The notes beneath the pieces were generated by a model. It did not search any database. It was not told the origin of the DNA and saw only the letters and a program-made list of their open reading frames with translations. From an uncultured Asticcacaulis sp. (GTDB taxonomy: Bacteria > Pseudomonadota > Alphaproteobacteria > Caulobacterales > Caulobacteraceae), in contig CAMLIY010000058.1 of NCBI GenBank assembly GCA_946480125.1, positions 1-14,590 of the forward strand: a DNA stretch of 14,590 nt, read 5' to 3'. The first letter of the stretch is position 1. Each line of letters begins with the position of its first letter. The translations under genes were made by a program, and so were the position numbers. Positions 1 to 8,915 of this stretch are shown here, one piece after another.

Positions 1-47
1 GAGATCCTGTCAAGTGACTGGAGTTCAGACGTGTGCTCTTCCGATCT
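1..47 (+). other. Illumina P7/TruSeq index adapter contamination
   Basis: Bases 14-47 match the 34-base TruSeq read-2 adapter arm (begins GTGACTGGAG, ends CTTCCGATCT). Bases 1-5 (GAGAT) match the end of the P7 flow-cell sequence and bases 6-13 (CCTGTCAA) sit exactly where an 8-base i7 index belongs. Read through in frame, the segment encodes the peptide TGVQTCALPI, a typical artefact at protein N-termini in draft genomes. These bases should be trimmed; nothing upstream of base 48 is biological. Confidence 0.97.
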
Positions 48-487
48 GCTGGGTCATGCACCGCCTTCATGCGCTCAACCCGGCCTGCAAAGTGCTTCTG
101 ACCGTATCGCCCGTCGCCCTGATCGCCACCTATGAAGACTGCCATGTGCTGACCGCCACTACCTACAGCAAGTCGGTTTTGCGCGTCGTGGCTGATATGG
201 CGGCGAAAAGCTTCGATTTTGTCGATTATTTTCCGTCCTATGAGATGATTCTGGGGCCGCAGGGCCGCGGCGCTTTCCTCGAAGACGATTTGCGCGAAAT
301 TCGGCCGGAAGGGGTCAAATACGCGATGTCGAAATTCGCGGCCCACTATCTTTCGGATGGATCGGGGGAAGCGTCGGTGGCGCTGCCCATCGCGGCCACA
401 GCCGCAGCCATTGACAGGCAGCGCGTGGCAATGAAAACCATCGCCGACATTATTTGTGACGAAGAAAATATCGATCCGTGTTTCTAA
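48..487 (+). CDS. GSCFA domain protein, 3' part only
   Basis: This is the C-terminal ~146 residues of a GSCFA-family protein; the first complete genomic codon is TGG at 50-52 and the start lies beyond the contig edge. Family-like blocks are LLTVSPVALIATYED near the new N-terminus, TATTYSKSVLRVVAD, DYFPSYEMI, and FLEDDLREIRPEGV followed by an aromatic-rich helix. GSCFA proteins are related to SGNH/GDSL-type hydrolases and often occur in polysaccharide loci, so an esterase or acyl-modifying role on surface glycan is plausible; the catalytic N-terminal block is not in the window. The stop overlaps the next gene by 10 bp, suggesting coupled translation. The open frame continues upstream into adapter, and those residues must not be annotated. 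Family assignment is fairly sure; substrate is unknown. Confidence 0.8.
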
Positions 488-1380
488 AGAAAAAGCTGAA
501 AATAGCCATTATCGGCGGCTGCCAGTCCGCTGGCCTGCGTGAGGCGACACTGAGTCTTCTGCCAAGATGCGAGGTCACTTGCTGGCACGCCGGTGTTCAT
601 CCCGATTCGCCCGAACAGATTTTCGGGAAGCTGCGGGCTTTCGACCTGATCATATCCCAGATCTCGCCCGGCCATGGCCTGGAAATCCTCGAAATGGCTT
701 CGCTGCGCCGAGAATTCAAATCGGTTCACTTCATGCCGACAGCGGTTTTTTCCGGCTTTCACCCCGATATGACCTATATCATGGATCACGAAGGGCTCCT
801 CAGCGCCGTCCATTCCGATTTTCATTCCAAGATTGCGGTGGCGGCCTATCTGCTGGGCCTGTCTCCCGAAAAAACACTGAAACTGTATAATCCGCTGGTG
901 TTTGCCGAACTGGGATATTTCGAGGATTTTCCGGCGGCCCGCCTAGTGTTTGAACAAAATTTGCAGGATGGCGGCCTGAACACCGATGGCTTGTTCGATA
1001 GCTGTATCCGCGACATTGGTGCCTTTATGTACATGTCGAACCATCCTCATATTCAGGTTCTGACGCGAATGTGCCGCGATCTGTACATTCAGCTCGGCCT
1101 GATCGGCAAAAAAACAGCCTTGCCCGCTGTTGGGAAGGACCATCTGGCTGAAAGCTTTACCTGGCCGGTTTATCCCGCCCTGGCGCAACGCGCCGGGGTG
1201 AGGGGCTCGATGAATTTTCAGCGGCCAGCCTGGCTGACGCCGCAGGGCGAGGCGCGCGAATTTCCCATGCAGACCTATCTGCGGGACCTGCATGGTTTTT
1301 ACGCCACAGTGCCCCGCCACAGGCTGGAATCCGGCACGGTGATTCCTGTGCGCGACACGCTGGCCGAACTCATTCTTTGA
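478..1380 (+). CDS. WcbI-like polysaccharide biosynthesis (putative acetyltransferase) protein
   Basis: A 300-residue protein resembling the WcbI family, whose founder acts in Burkholderia capsule synthesis and binds coenzyme A. Visible marks are the N-terminal beta strand and turn IAIIGGCQSAGL (residues 9-20, the GNCQ-type nucleophile-loop position of WcbI) and FSGFHPDMTY at 91-100, matching the family's F-x-G-[YF]-HPD block. No signal peptide or membrane segment is evident, so it is probably cytoplasmic. The start is GTG at 478, inside the end of the GSCFA gene; there is no better start before IGGCQ, and only a weak purine-rich SD (GAAGAAAA). Pairing with a GSCFA protein and proximity to UDP-xylose and dTDP-rhamnose synthesis point to decoration of a surface polysaccharide. 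Reaction and substrate cannot be read from the sequence. Confidence 0.68.
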   Translation: MFLKKKLKIAIIGGCQSAGLREATLSLLPRCEVTCWHAGVHPDSPEQIFGKLRAFDLIISQISPGHGLEILEMASLRREFKSVHFMPTAVFSGFHPDMTYIMDHEGLLSAVHSDFHSKIAVAAYLLGLSPEKTLKLYNPLVFAELGYFEDFPAARLVFEQNLQDGGLNTDGLFDSCIRDIGAFMYMSNHPHIQVLTRMCRDLYIQLGLIGKKTALPAVGKDHLAESFTWPVYPALAQRAGVRGSMNFQRPAWLTPQGEAREFPMQTYLRDLHGFYATVPRHRLESGTVIPVRDTLAELIL

Positions 1381-1461
1381 AGGGTTTTGCGCGGACGGCG
1401 CGAAATTATACACTTGCCATAAAGCGGAAAATTGACATAGGGCTAGCCATGATCATGAATA

Positions 1462-2409
1462 ATGGACGATCTTATGAAGCGCATACTTATCACCGGCGGC
1501 AGCGGCTTTCTGGGGTCCCATCTTTGTGACCGGCTCCTGTCGGAGGATCATGAAGTTCTCTGCGTCGACAATTATTTCACCGGCAGGCGCGAAAATATAG
1601 AACATCTGATCGGCCACAAGCGCTTCGATCTGCTGCGTCATGATATTACCTTTCCGCTCTATGTTGAAATAGACCAGATCTATAATCTGGCCTGTCCGGC
1701 CTCGCCTGTGCATTATCAGTTCGACCCGGTTCAGACGACGAAGACGAGCGTGATCGGCGCGATTAATATGCTGGGCCTCGCCAAGCGCGTCAAAGCCCGG
1801 ATACTGCAAGCCTCGACCTCGGAGGTTTACGGCGATCCTTCGGTGCACCCCCAAACGGAGAGCTATTGGGGAAATGTCAACACAACCGGCATCCGCAGTT
1901 GTTATGACGAGGGCAAGCGTTGCGCTGAAACGCTGTTTTTCGACTATTGGCGTCAGCACGCGCTCGACATCAAGGTCATGCGTATCTTCAATACGTACGG
2001 TCCGCGCATGCACCCCAATGATGGCCGCGTCGTCAGCAATTTCATCGTGCAGGCGCTGAAGGGTGAAGACATCACCATCTATGGCGATGGCTCCCAGACG
2101 CGCTCCTTCTGTTATGTGGATGATCTGATCGACGGCATGGTGCGGCTCATGAACAGCCGTGATGGCTTCACCGGCCCGGTCAATATCGGCAATCCATCCG
2201 AATTTACCATGTTGGCCCTGGCCGAAAAAGTGCTGGCGCAGGTTGGCGGCAGCTCGAAGATTGTCCATATGCCATTGCCGCAGGACGATCCGAAGCAGCG
2301 CCAGCCCGATATTACGCTGGCGAAGTCCGAACTGAGCTGGCAGCCCAAGGTGAGCCTGGACGACGGGCTGGCCGAAACCATCGCCTATTTCCGGAAATAT
2401 CTCGGCTGA
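1462..2409 (+). CDS. uxs: UDP-glucuronate decarboxylase (UDP-xylose synthase)
   Basis: Extended short-chain dehydrogenase/reductase that converts UDP-glucuronate to UDP-xylose with bound NAD+, in the cytoplasm. The Rossmann glycine motif [14 protein letters not shown] is at the N-terminus. UXS-specific blocks follow: [22 protein letters not shown], the catalytic Y-x-x-x-K as [10 protein letters not shown], and [18 protein letters not shown]. These separate UXS from UDP-glucose 4-epimerases and dTDP-glucose dehydratases. The length of 315 residues is normal for the bacterial enzyme. The start is uncertain: ATG at 1462 adds MDDL, while ATG at 1474 gives MKRILITGG, which fits the family better; neither has a strong SD. 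The stop is 11 bp from the convergent rmlA stop. Its product would feed the same glycan as the rhamnose genes. Confidence 0.93.
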   Translation: MDDLMKRILITGGSGFLGSHLCDRLLSEDHEVLCVDNYFTGRRENIEHLIGHKRFDLLRHDITFPLYVEIDQIYNLACPASPVHYQFDPVQTTKTSVIGAINMLGLAKRVKARILQASTSEVYGDPSVHPQTESYWGNVNTTGIRSCYDEGKRCAETLFFDYWRQHALDIKVMRIFNTYGPRMHPNDGRVVSNFIVQALKGEDITIYGDGSQTRSFCYVDDLIDGMVRLMNSRDGFTGPVNIGNPSEFTMLALAEKVLAQVGGSSKIVHMPLPQDDPKQRQPDITLAKSELSWQPKVSLDDGLAETIAYFRKYLG

Positions 2410-2425
2410 CCTAGGCAGGCTCAGC
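2405..2425. terminator. Possible shared stem-loop between convergent uxs and rmlA
   Basis: GCTGA (2405-2409) pairs with TCAGC (2421-2425) and CCT (2410-2412) pairs with AGG (2417-2419) around an AGGC loop, giving an 8-bp stem with one bulged C. The hairpin covers both stop codons of the convergent genes. No T-tract follows on either strand, so intrinsic termination is unproven; it could equally be a 3'-end stabilising structure. Confidence 0.35.
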
Positions 2426-3287
2426 TATCCAGGCATTTCAGCAGGTATTTTCCATAGTCGGATTTGCCAAGTTTTACCGCCAACCCTTCTAGGGCGCCGT
2501 CATCGATGAAACCCTTGCGCCAGGCCACTTCTTCAGGGCAGGCGATCTTGAAGCCTTGGCGTTTTTCCAGCACACGCACGAATTCCGCAGCGTCGAGCAG
2601 GCTGTCCGGTGTGCCGGTATCCAGCCAGGCATAGCCGCGCCCGATCGGCTGCACGCTCAGCTCCCCGCGCTCAAGATACACCCGGTTGACGTCGGTGATT
2701 TCATACTCACCGCGCGCCGAAGGTTTCAGATTCGCCGCAATATCCACCACCTGGTGATCATAGAAATAAAGGCCGGTGATGGCCCAGTTGGACTTGGGCT
2801 TAAGAGGCTTTTCCTCAACTGACAAGGCTTTGAAATTATTATCGAATTCAACGACGCCATAACGTTCAGGATCCGAAACCTGATAGGCAAAAACGCTGGC
2901 ACCGGTGGCCAGCTTCGCCGAATCCTCAAGAAATGCAGGCAGGGAAGGGCCATAATAGATATTATCACCCAGGATCAGGCAGGACGGTTCGCGGCCCACG
3001 AAATCGGCACCGATCATATAGGCCTGCGCCAGCCCATCCGGGGAAGGCTGGCTGGCATAGGTCAGCTTGATGCCCCATTGTTCGCCTGATCCCAACAGCC
3101 CTTGAAACAGCGGCAGGTCATGCGGAGTCGAAATGATCAGAATGTCCTTGATCCCGGCCATCATCAGGGTCGATAGCGGATAATAGATCATCGGCTTGTC
3201 ATAGACCGGCATCATCTGCTTCGATATGCCGATGGTCATCGGATGCAGCCGCGTTCCGGAGCCTCCGGCGAGCACGATTCCCTTCAT
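2421..3287 (-). CDS. rmlA: Glucose-1-phosphate thymidylyltransferase
   Basis: First enzyme of dTDP-L-rhamnose synthesis: dTTP plus glucose-1-phosphate gives dTDP-glucose and pyrophosphate. The 288 residues match the usual length. The nucleotide-binding signature [11 protein letters not shown] is at residues 8-18, the catalytic-lysine segment [16 protein letters not shown] at about 22-37, the metal/sugar-binding [10 protein letters not shown] near 105-113, VEEKP near 156-160, and [13 protein letters not shown] near 218-230. Its ATG overlaps the rmlD stop in an ATGA arrangement, so it is last in the rml operon and probably translated by coupling. It ends 11 bp from the convergent uxs stop. The gene is also widely called rfbA. 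Confidence 0.97.
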   Translation of the reverse strand: MKGIVLAGGSGTRLHPMTIGISKQMMPVYDKPMIYYPLSTLMMAGIKDILIISTPHDLPLFQGLLGSGEQWGIKLTYASQPSPDGLAQAYMIGADFVGREPSCLILGDNIYYGPSLPAFLEDSAKLATGASVFAYQVSDPERYGVVEFDNNFKALSVEEKPLKPKSNWAITGLYFYDHQVVDIAANLKPSARGEYEITDVNRVYLERGELSVQPIGRGYAWLDTGTPDSLLDAAEFVRVLEKRQGFKIACPEEVAWRKGFIDDGALEGLAVKLGKSDYGKYLLKCLDS

Positions 3288-4189
3288 AACCTATCCCCTG
3301 TTGCTGTCGTTGAGTCTATCAGTCTGGTCAGGCAGTCGTCTAACGAAACGCGCCATGGATCAAGCTTAAGGCTATAGATGCGCAATAATTTTTCGCCCGA
3401 GAGCCGTGAATTGGCCGGGCGCTTGGCGGGTGTCGGATATTGGCTGCCCGGTATTGGATTGACCCTGATCAGCTTTCGACCACGTGCCTCGGCTCCTTTG
3501 AAGATCGCTTCGGCGAAACCGGCCCAGTGGGTTTCGCCCTGGCCGGTAAGATGAAAAACACCCCGCAGCGCCGGATCGGGATCTCCAACGACGCGCCTGG
3601 CCGCGCTCAGCAGAGCGCGCGCAATTTCCGGCGCATATGTCGGGCAGCCATACTGGTCGGCCACCACGTTCAGCGCATCGCGTGTTTCACCGAGCCGCAG
3701 CATGGTTTTGACGAAATTGTTGCCAAACGGCGAATAGACCCAGGCCGTGCGAAAAATGACGTGATTGGGCGTGGCGGCAGCGATCTGTTGCTCGCCCGAC
3801 AGCTTGGTCGCGCCATAGACGCTGGTCGGCGCAGGCGCATCGTCTTCGTTATAAATCCCGTCCTTGTCACCGGCGAACACATAGTCGGTGGACAGGTGCA
3901 GGATCGGCACGTTCAGCTTCGCAGCGATGCACGCCAGTTCGCCGGGACCGTCGCCATTGATCTTCTGGGCCAGTTCCGGCTCGCTTTCGGCCTTGTCGAC
4001 CGCCGTATAGGCGGCGGAGGAGATGATCACATCCGGGCGCGCGGCCATGATCGGGCCTGCGAGGCTGGCCGGATCGGACAGGTCGATTTCCGGCAGGCCG
4101 AGGCGAATAATGGTCAGGCCTTGCGCCTCGCCCAGGTACGCGAGGGACGTATCGACCTGGCCTTCCTTGCCGGTGACGACGATGCGCAT
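3284..4189 (-). CDS. rmlD: dTDP-4-dehydrorhamnose reductase
   Basis: Last enzyme of the pathway; it reduces dTDP-4-keto-L-rhamnose to dTDP-L-rhamnose with NAD(P)H. It is an SDR-fold protein of 301 residues. Visible motifs are the N-terminal dinucleotide loop [35 protein letters not shown], the catalytic [10 protein letters not shown] (Y-x-x-x-K) and [16 protein letters not shown] chose ATG at 4189 over a start 63 bases further upstream: it gives the conserved N-terminus, lies 2 bp after the rmlB stop, and has a GAAGG ribosome site about 8 bases ahead. The longer version would overlap rmlB and add unrelated arginine-rich residues. The 3' end overlaps rmlA by 4 bp. Confidence 0.96.
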   Translation of the reverse strand: MRIVVTGKEGQVDTSLAYLGEAQGLTIIRLGLPEIDLSDPASLAGPIMAARPDVIISSAAYTAVDKAESEPELAQKINGDGPGELACIAAKLNVPILHLSTDYVFAGDKDGIYNEDDAPAPTSVYGATKLSGEQQIAAATPNHVIFRTAWVYSPFGNNFVKTMLRLGETRDALNVVADQYGCPTYAPEIARALLSAARRVVGDPDPALRGVFHLTGQGETHWAGFAEAIFKGAEARGRKLIRVNPIPGSQYPTPAKRPANSRLSGEKLLRIYSLKLDPWRVSLDDCLTRLIDSTTATGDRL

Positions 4190-4191
4190 CG

Positions 4192-5244
4192 TCACGCCTT
4201 CAGAACGCCGAGGCGCTCGCCCGTATAGACGCCGCCGCGCAAAGGCGCCCACCAGGCCTCATTGTCCAGGTACCATTCCACCGTCTTGCGGATGCCTGTA
4301 TCGAAATTTTCCTGCGCCTTCCAGCCCAGTTCGGTTTCCAGCTTGGTGGCGTCGATGGCGTAACGATGATCGTGGCCCGGACGGTCGGTGACGAAGGTGA
4401 TCAGGTCGGTATGCGGATGCGCCTTGCGGGCCAGCTCGTCCATAATGGCGCAGATGCGGTTCACGACATCGATGTTGCGGCGCTCATTGCGGCCGCCGAC
4501 ATTATAGGTTTCGCCGAGGCGGCCTTTTGCGCAGATCAGGTGCAGGGCGCGGGCGTGATCCTCGACATAGAGCCAGTCGCGGATGTTGGAGCCATCGCCG
4601 TAAACGGTCAGGGGCTTGCCTTCCAGCGCATTGATGATGTTGAGCGGGATCAGCTTTTCCGGGAAATGATAGGGGCCGTAATTGTTCGAGCAGTTGGACA
4701 CGACCACGGGCAGGCCATAGGTGCGGTGCCAGGCCTTGGCCAGATGATCGGACGCTGCCTTCGAGGCCGAATAGGGCGAGGACGGATCGTAGGGCATGGT
4801 TTCCTCGAACAGGCCCGTGGGGCCGAGCGAACCATATACCTCATCGGTCGAGACGTGCAGGAAGCGGAAACCGGACTTCGCCGCACCCTCCAGCCCATTC
4901 CAGTAGTGACGCGCCGCCTCCAGCAGGGTGAAGGTGCCCAGCACATTCGTCTCGATGAAATCCTTCGCGCCGGTGATCGAACGATCGACATGGCTTTCGG
5001 CGGCCAGATGCATGATATGATCGGGCTTGAAACCGTTGATCGCCGCCGCCACGGCCTCATGGTCGCAGATGTCGGCCTTGACGAAGCGGTAATTGGGCAG
5101 GGCCTCGACAGGGGCGAGTGATTCCAGATTGCCGGCATAGGTCAGCTTGTCGAGATTCAGCACCTCCGCGCCGATTTCCGCCACCAGATAGCGCACGAGC
5201 GCCGATCCAATGAAACCCGCCCCCCCGGTCACTAATATACGCAT
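4192..5244 (-). CDS. rmlB: dTDP-glucose 4,6-dehydratase
   Basis: Second pathway enzyme; it converts dTDP-glucose to dTDP-4-keto-6-deoxyglucose using tightly bound NAD+. The 350-residue SDR protein carries [14 protein letters not shown] at the N-terminus, [24 protein letters not shown], the active-site [22 protein letters not shown] (Y-x-x-x-K), [19 protein letters not shown] and [17 protein letters not shown], all characteristic of RmlB. The start is ATG at 5244, because AGGA lies 8 bases upstream and the protein then begins [11 protein letters not shown]; the in-frame start 27 bases earlier adds a non-conserved tail. It follows rmlC after 47 bp and precedes rmlD by 2 bp. Confidence 0.97.
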   Translation of the reverse strand: MRILVTGGAGFIGSALVRYLVAEIGAEVLNLDKLTYAGNLESLAPVEALPNYRFVKADICDHEAVAAAINGFKPDHIMHLAAESHVDRSITGAKDFIETNVLGTFTLLEAARHYWNGLEGAAKSGFRFLHVSTDEVYGSLGPTGLFEETMPYDPSSPYSASKAASDHLAKAWHRTYGLPVVVSNCSNNYGPYHFPEKLIPLNIINALEGKPLTVYGDGSNIRDWLYVEDHARALHLICAKGRLGETYNVGGRNERRNIDVVNRICAIMDELARKAHPHTDLITFVTDRPGHDHRYAIDATKLETELGWKAQENFDTGIRKTVEWYLDNEAWWAPLRGGVYTGERLGVLKA

Positions 5245-5277
5245 TGAATAATTCCTATCGCCCCCGCGCATCGGTTT

Positions 5278-5294
5278 TGACCTGCATTAGGTCA
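5278..5294 (-). other. Perfect inverted repeat at rmlC stop / rmlC-rmlB gap
   Basis: TGACCT and AGGTCA form a perfect 6-bp stem with a 5-base loop, and the rmlC stop codon is part of the stem. On the mRNA it is followed by AAAACC rather than a U run, so it does not look like an intrinsic terminator. It may protect the rmlC 3' end or set the ratio between rmlC and the downstream genes. Confidence 0.35.
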
Positions 5295-5846
5295 TGCCGA
5301 CTGAGCTTTCAAGCTATTTAAGCCCGGCTGACGGCGATCCTTGTCCGAAAGCACGGCGACGGCTAGATCGACCGGCCACCGGACGCGGATATCGGCATCG
5401 TCAAAAGCTATACCCGCATCATGAGCCGCGGAATAGGGGTTGGTGACCTTGTAGAAGACGACGCATTCAGATTCCAGCGTGCAAAATCCGTGCGCAAAAC
5501 CTTCCGGAACCCAAAGCTGTTCTCCACCCGCTGCGGTCAGGGTTTCGCCAACCCATTGACCAAAGGTCGCGGAATCGGGACGAATATCCACCGCTACGTC
5601 AAAGATCGCCCCTTTCAGGCAGCGCACCAGCTTGCCCTGACCTATAGGCGCTTTCTGGTAATGCAGACCGCGAATCGTGCCCGCTTGAGCCGACATGGAC
5701 TGGTTGTCCTGCACGAAGCCGACATCCGCCACATTTTCCCGAAACCAGGCGTCTTTCCATGCTTCCACAAAATAACCGCGGCTGTCACCGATCATTTTCG
5801 GCATAATCAAAGCCGGGCCGGAAATTTCAAAACGCTTAACGTGCAA
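5292..5846 (-). CDS. rmlC: dTDP-4-dehydrorhamnose 3,5-epimerase
   Basis: Third pathway enzyme, a cupin that epimerises C3 and C5 of dTDP-4-keto-6-deoxyglucose. It has 184 residues, standard for the family. The catalytic histidine is H62 in RGLHYQ, the tyrosine-bearing strand is FYKVTNPYS (131-139), the acidic partner lies in LSDKD (166-170), and WVPEGFAHGF is at 112-121. The start is an unusual TTG at 5846: an in-frame stop lies just 12 bases upstream, AAGGA sits 9 bases ahead, and the next methionine would remove the conserved N-terminal strand. It is the first gene of the rmlCBDA operon, with a promoter-like site directly upstream. Confidence 0.96.
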   Translation of the reverse strand: MHVKRFEISGPALIMPKMIGDSRGYFVEAWKDAWFRENVADVGFVQDNQSMSAQAGTIRGLHYQKAPIGQGKLVRCLKGAIFDVAVDIRPDSATFGQWVGETLTAAGGEQLWVPEGFAHGFCTLESECVVFYKVTNPYSAAHDAGIAFDDADIRVRWPVDLAVAVLSDKDRRQPGLNSLKAQSA

Positions 5847-5877
5847 AAGCTTACGTCCTTATTGGCTGATACCGAAG

Positions 5878-5907
5878 CTTGTATCTTTCGCATAAAATGA
5901 TCGTCAA
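5878..5907 (-). promoter_or_regulatory. Candidate promoter of the rmlCBDA operon
   Basis: Reading the - strand, TTGACG (5907-5902) is followed after 18 bases by TACAAG (5883-5878). The overlapping octamer GATACAAG matches 6 of 8 positions of the Caulobacter-type -10 pattern GCTANAWC. It lies about 30 bases before the rmlC start. It was found by eye only. Confidence 0.4.
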
Positions 5908-5927
5908 GACCAAGCGGGTTGAAACCC

Positions 5928-7859
5928 TCAGATTTCATATTCCGGCGCATGGGTCAGATAGCCCTGATCGAACATGAAGCGCACCACCTTTTCGGCCAGA
6001 AGCTCGGCGCTGTCGGTCGTGGTGTCGAGCATCAGTTCGGGATTTTCCGGCGCTTCATAGGGGCTGTCGATGCCAGTGAAGTTCTGGATTTCGCCGGCAC
6101 GCGCCTTGGCATACAAACCCTTCACATCGCGCTGTTCGGCTATGCCCAGTGGCGTCGATACATATATCTCAATAAATTCACCCTGAGCCAGCATCTCACG
6201 CGCCATCTGACGTTCGGCGCGGAAGGGCGAGATGAACGAGACGAGCGTCACCAGGCCGGCATCGACCATCAGCTTCGAGACCTCGGCGACGCGGCGGATA
6301 TTCTCCACGCGGTCGGCGTCGGTAAAACCCAAATCCTTGTTCAGGCCATGCCGCACATTGTCGCCATCGAGCAGATAGGTATGATGGCCCAGCGACAAAA
6401 GCTTCTTTTCAACCAGATTGGCGATGGTTGACTTGCCAGCGCCCGAAAGCCCGGTGAACCACAACACGGCCGGCTTCTGATTTTTGGCAGCGGCGCGCGT
6501 TGATTTCGACACATCCAGAGCCTGCCAGTGGACATTGGTGGCGCGGCGCAGGCCGTGCTCAATCATGCCGGCGCCAAGCGTCAGGTTCGACACGCGGTCG
6601 ATGACGATAAAGGCGCCCATCTCATGGTTATCGGCGTAGGGATCGAAAGCCACAGGTTCCTGCAAGGCGATATTCACCACAGCCACTTCGTTGAGCTTCA
6701 GCGTCTTGGCGGCCAGATCCGCAAAGGTGTTGACGTCGGTCTTGTGTTTGATTTCGGTGACGGAAGCTGAAACGGTTTTGGCGCCGATCTTAACCAGAAC
6801 GGTGCGGCCGGGGATCAGTTCCTGTTCGCTCATCCAGATCAGGCGGGCCTGAAACTGGTCGGAGACTTCCGGACGGGCATCGATGGCGCAGAGCACGTCG
6901 CCGCGCGAGATATCGATCTCGTCTTCCAATGTGAGGGTGATGGCCTGACCGGCGGCAGCCACCGGCAGATCACCATCATAGGTGACGATCGACTTGACCT
7001 TCGATGACTTGCCCGATTTGGCCACCAGCACCTCGTCACCGGGGCGGATCGTGCCGGACGAAATGGTGCCGGAGAAGCCGCGGAAATTCAGATCGGGACG
7101 ATTGACCCACTGAACCTGCAAGCGGAAAGGCTTTTGCGTCTGATCCTGATCGATCTGCACGGTTTCGAGATGCTCGACAAGCGTAGGCCCCTGATACCAG
7201 TCAAGGTTATCACTGCGGCTCAGAACATTGTCACCATAACGGGCGGACATCGGAATGGCCTGGAGGGTCTCGAAACCGAAATCGGTGGCAAAGGCCTGAT
7301 AGGCGGCGACAATTTCGTTGAAGATGTCCTGGCTGTAATCCATCAGGTCGATCTTGTTGACCGCAAGCACCACATGTTTGATGCCGAGCAGCGACACGAT
7401 GAAGGAGTGCCGGCGTGTTTGGGTCAATATGCCTTTGCGGGCGTCGACCAGGATGACGGCGAGGTCCGAATTCGACGCGCCCGTGGCCATATTGCGGGTA
7501 TATTGTTCGTGGCCGGGGGTATCAGCCACGATGAACTTGCGCTTGTCGGTGGTGAAAAAGCGATAGGCGACATCGATGGTAATGCCCTGTTCGCGTTCGG
7601 CCTGCAGACCATCGACCAGCAGGGCCAGATCAATGTCGTCACCGACCGTGCCGTGCTTTTTCGAGTCCTTCTCAATGCTGGCCAACTGGTCTTCGAAGAT
7701 CAGTTTGGTGTCATAGAGCAGGCGACCGATCAGGGTCGATTTGCCGTCATCCACCGACCCGCAGGTCAGGAAGCGCAGCAGGTCTTTCTTCTCGTGTGTG
7801 GCCAGATATTCGACCAGTGCATTGGTATCGAGGGCGTCTTCCATAGCGATCGCGTTCAT
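5928..7859 (-). CDS. cysNC: Bifunctional sulfate adenylyltransferase subunit 1 / adenylylsulfate kinase
   Basis: Fusion of the regulatory GTPase of ATP sulfurylase (CysN) with APS kinase (CysC), as in rhizobial NodQ. With CysD it makes APS from sulfate and ATP; the C-terminal part phosphorylates APS to PAPS. From the chosen start there are 643 residues. The GTPase part has GSVDDGKST (34-42), DTPGHEQY (113-120) and NKID (168-171), then beta-barrel domains to about 440. A linker near 450-463 leads to the kinase, with P-loop GLSGAGKST (470-478), [12 protein letters not shown] and FISPFRAER (542-550). I start at ATG 7859 rather than the open frame 66 bases upstream, because those extra codons run through an intergenic palindrome. 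ATG 7844 is also possible; no strong SD decides between them. Confidence 0.95.
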   Translation of the reverse strand: MNAIAMEDALDTNALVEYLATHEKKDLLRFLTCGSVDDGKSTLIGRLLYDTKLIFEDQLASIEKDSKKHGTVGDDIDLALLVDGLQAEREQGITIDVAYRFFTTDKRKFIVADTPGHEQYTRNMATGASNSDLAVILVDARKGILTQTRRHSFIVSLLGIKHVVLAVNKIDLMDYSQDIFNEIVAAYQAFATDFGFETLQAIPMSARYGDNVLSRSDNLDWYQGPTLVEHLETVQIDQDQTQKPFRLQVQWVNRPDLNFRGFSGTISSGTIRPGDEVLVAKSGKSSKVKSIVTYDGDLPVAAAGQAITLTLEDEIDISRGDVLCAIDARPEVSDQFQARLIWMSEQELIPGRTVLVKIGAKTVSASVTEIKHKTDVNTFADLAAKTLKLNEVAVVNIALQEPVAFDPYADNHEMGAFIVIDRVSNLTLGAGMIEHGLRRATNVHWQALDVSKSTRAAAKNQKPAVLWFTGLSGAGKSTIANLVEKKLLSLGHHTYLLDGDNVRHGLNKDLGFTDADRVENIRRVAEVSKLMVDAGLVTLVSFISPFRAERQMAREMLAQGEFIEIYVSTPLGIAEQRDVKGLYAKARAGEIQNFTGIDSPYEAPENPELMLDTTTDSAELLAEKVVRFMFDQGYLTHAPEYEI

Positions 7860-7864
7860 GACAA

Positions 7865-7920
7865 GCGCTTTCCAAAAAGTGGGTCGCAACTTTTTTGGCC
7901 GAAACCAAAGTGCAAAGCGC
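7865..7920. repeat. Nested imperfect palindrome between cysD and cysNC
   Basis: The outer arms GCGCTTT (7865-7871) and AAAGCGC (7914-7920) enclose inner arms CCAAAAAGT (7872-7880) and ACTTTTTTGG (7889-7898), which differ by a single extra base. The element fills most of the 99-bp gap between two genes that should be co-transcribed, and ends five bases before the cysNC ATG. Its form resembles dispersed extragenic palindromes of alphaproteobacteria, but only one copy is in the window. Confidence 0.55.
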
Positions 7921-7958
7921 GACAAATAAAAATGTTAGGCGATGGCTGTAGCCAGCGG

Positions 7959-8873
7959 CTAAAAATACCCTTCGCGCTTCTTCTTTTCCATCGAGCCGGC
8001 TTCATCATGGTCGATCAGTCGGCCAGAGCGCTCGGAGGTACGGGCCACCAGCATTTCGGCGACGATGGCTTCCAGTGTATCGGCCTCGGATTCGACGGCG
8101 GCGGTGAGGGGGTAATCCCCCAATGTGCGGAAGCGCACCGGCTTCATTTCCGGCACTTCACCGGGGGCAAGCGGCATGCGGTCGTCATCGACCATGATCC
8201 ACTGGCCGCCACGCTGCACCACCGGACGTTTTTTCGCAAAATAGAGCGGCACGATGGGGATGTTTTCCATCAGGATATATTGCCAGATATCCAGTTCGGT
8301 CCAGTTGGAGATCGGGAAGACGCGAATCGATTCGCCGGGCTTCACGCGGGCATTATATAGGTTCCACAGTTCCGGACGCTGGTTCTTGGGGTCCCAGCCG
8401 TGATTGGCGGTGCGGAAGGAAAAGATGCGCTCCTTGGCGCGGCTCTTTTCTTCGTCGCGGCGGGCGCCGCCGAAGGCCGCGTCGAAGCCATGCAGGGTCA
8501 GTGCCTGCTTCAGGGCGTCGGTCTTCATGATATTGGTGAAGACGTTCGAGCCATGGTCGAAGGGATTGACGTTATTGGCCACGCCTTCCTGGTTGGTGTG
8601 GCTGATCAGGTTCAGCCCCAGCCGCGCCGCGGTGTCGTCACGGAATTTGATCATCTCGCGGAATTTCCACGTCGTATTGACGTGCATGAACGGAAAGGGC
8701 GGCTTGGACGGCGAAAAGGCCTTCATCGCCAGGTGGAGCATCACCGACGAATCCTTGCCGATCGAATAAAGCATGACCGGGTTTTTGAATTCGGCGGCGA
8801 CCTCGCGCATAATGAAGATCGACTCGGCTTCAAGTCGGCGCAAATGTGTCATCCGTTCAGGCGTTACCGTCAT
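7959..8873 (-). CDS. cysD: Sulfate adenylyltransferase subunit 2
   Basis: Catalytic, PP-loop ATPase subunit of ATP sulfurylase; it adenylates sulfate to APS in complex with the CysN GTPase. The 304 residues are the normal length. The PP-loop [10 protein letters not shown] is at 37-46, followed by [45 protein letters not shown] and the characteristic C-terminus [11 protein letters not shown] small oddity is HVNTTW where an aspartate (HVDTxW) is usual. The start is ATG at 8873 with GAGAGA 4-9 bases ahead. It is followed after 99 bp by cysNC, so the two probably form one operon, driven by the promoter-like site at 8916-8944. Confidence 0.97.
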   Translation of the reverse strand: MTVTPERMTHLRRLEAESIFIMREVAAEFKNPVMLYSIGKDSSVMLHLAMKAFSPSKPPFPFMHVNTTWKFREMIKFRDDTAARLGLNLISHTNQEGVANNVNPFDHGSNVFTNIMKTDALKQALTLHGFDAAFGGARRDEEKSRAKERIFSFRTANHGWDPKNQRPELWNLYNARVKPGESIRVFPISNWTELDIWQYILMENIPIVPLYFAKKRPVVQRGGQWIMVDDDRMPLAPGEVPEMKPVRFRTLGDYPLTAAVESEADTLEAIVAEMLVARTSERSGRLIDHDEAGSMEKKKREGYF

Positions 8874-8915
8874 AATATCTCTCGCAGCCGTATGCCGGCA
8901 TCGTTTGGAGCGGAC

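Noticed and set aside
14..47. Open frame extending the GSCFA protein to a GTG at 14
   Set aside because: The codons are Illumina adapter sequence, not genomic DNA.
1432..1460. TTGACA (1432-1437) as a promoter for uxs
   Set aside because: A perfect -35 hexamer, but no good -10 follows at 16-18 bases or in the Caulobacter spacing, and the start site would fall at or beyond the first ATG.
3440..5121. Long + strand frames opposite rmlD and rmlB
   Set aside because: They are antisense to well-conserved enzymes, with biased composition and no SD or family motif.
5915..5926. GGGTT/AACCC hairpin after cysNC as a terminator
   Set aside because: The loop would be only two to four bases, the stem is very short, and no T-run follows.
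7860..7925. Upstream extension of CysNC by 22 residues
   Set aside because: The codons run through the intergenic palindrome and do not resemble the CysN N-terminus.
7134..8360. Long + strand open frame of about 408 codons opposite cysNC and cysD
   Set aside because: The opposite strand encodes clear CysNC and CysD with all motifs; this frame has no recognisable domain and is the usual antisense shadow of GC-rich genes.
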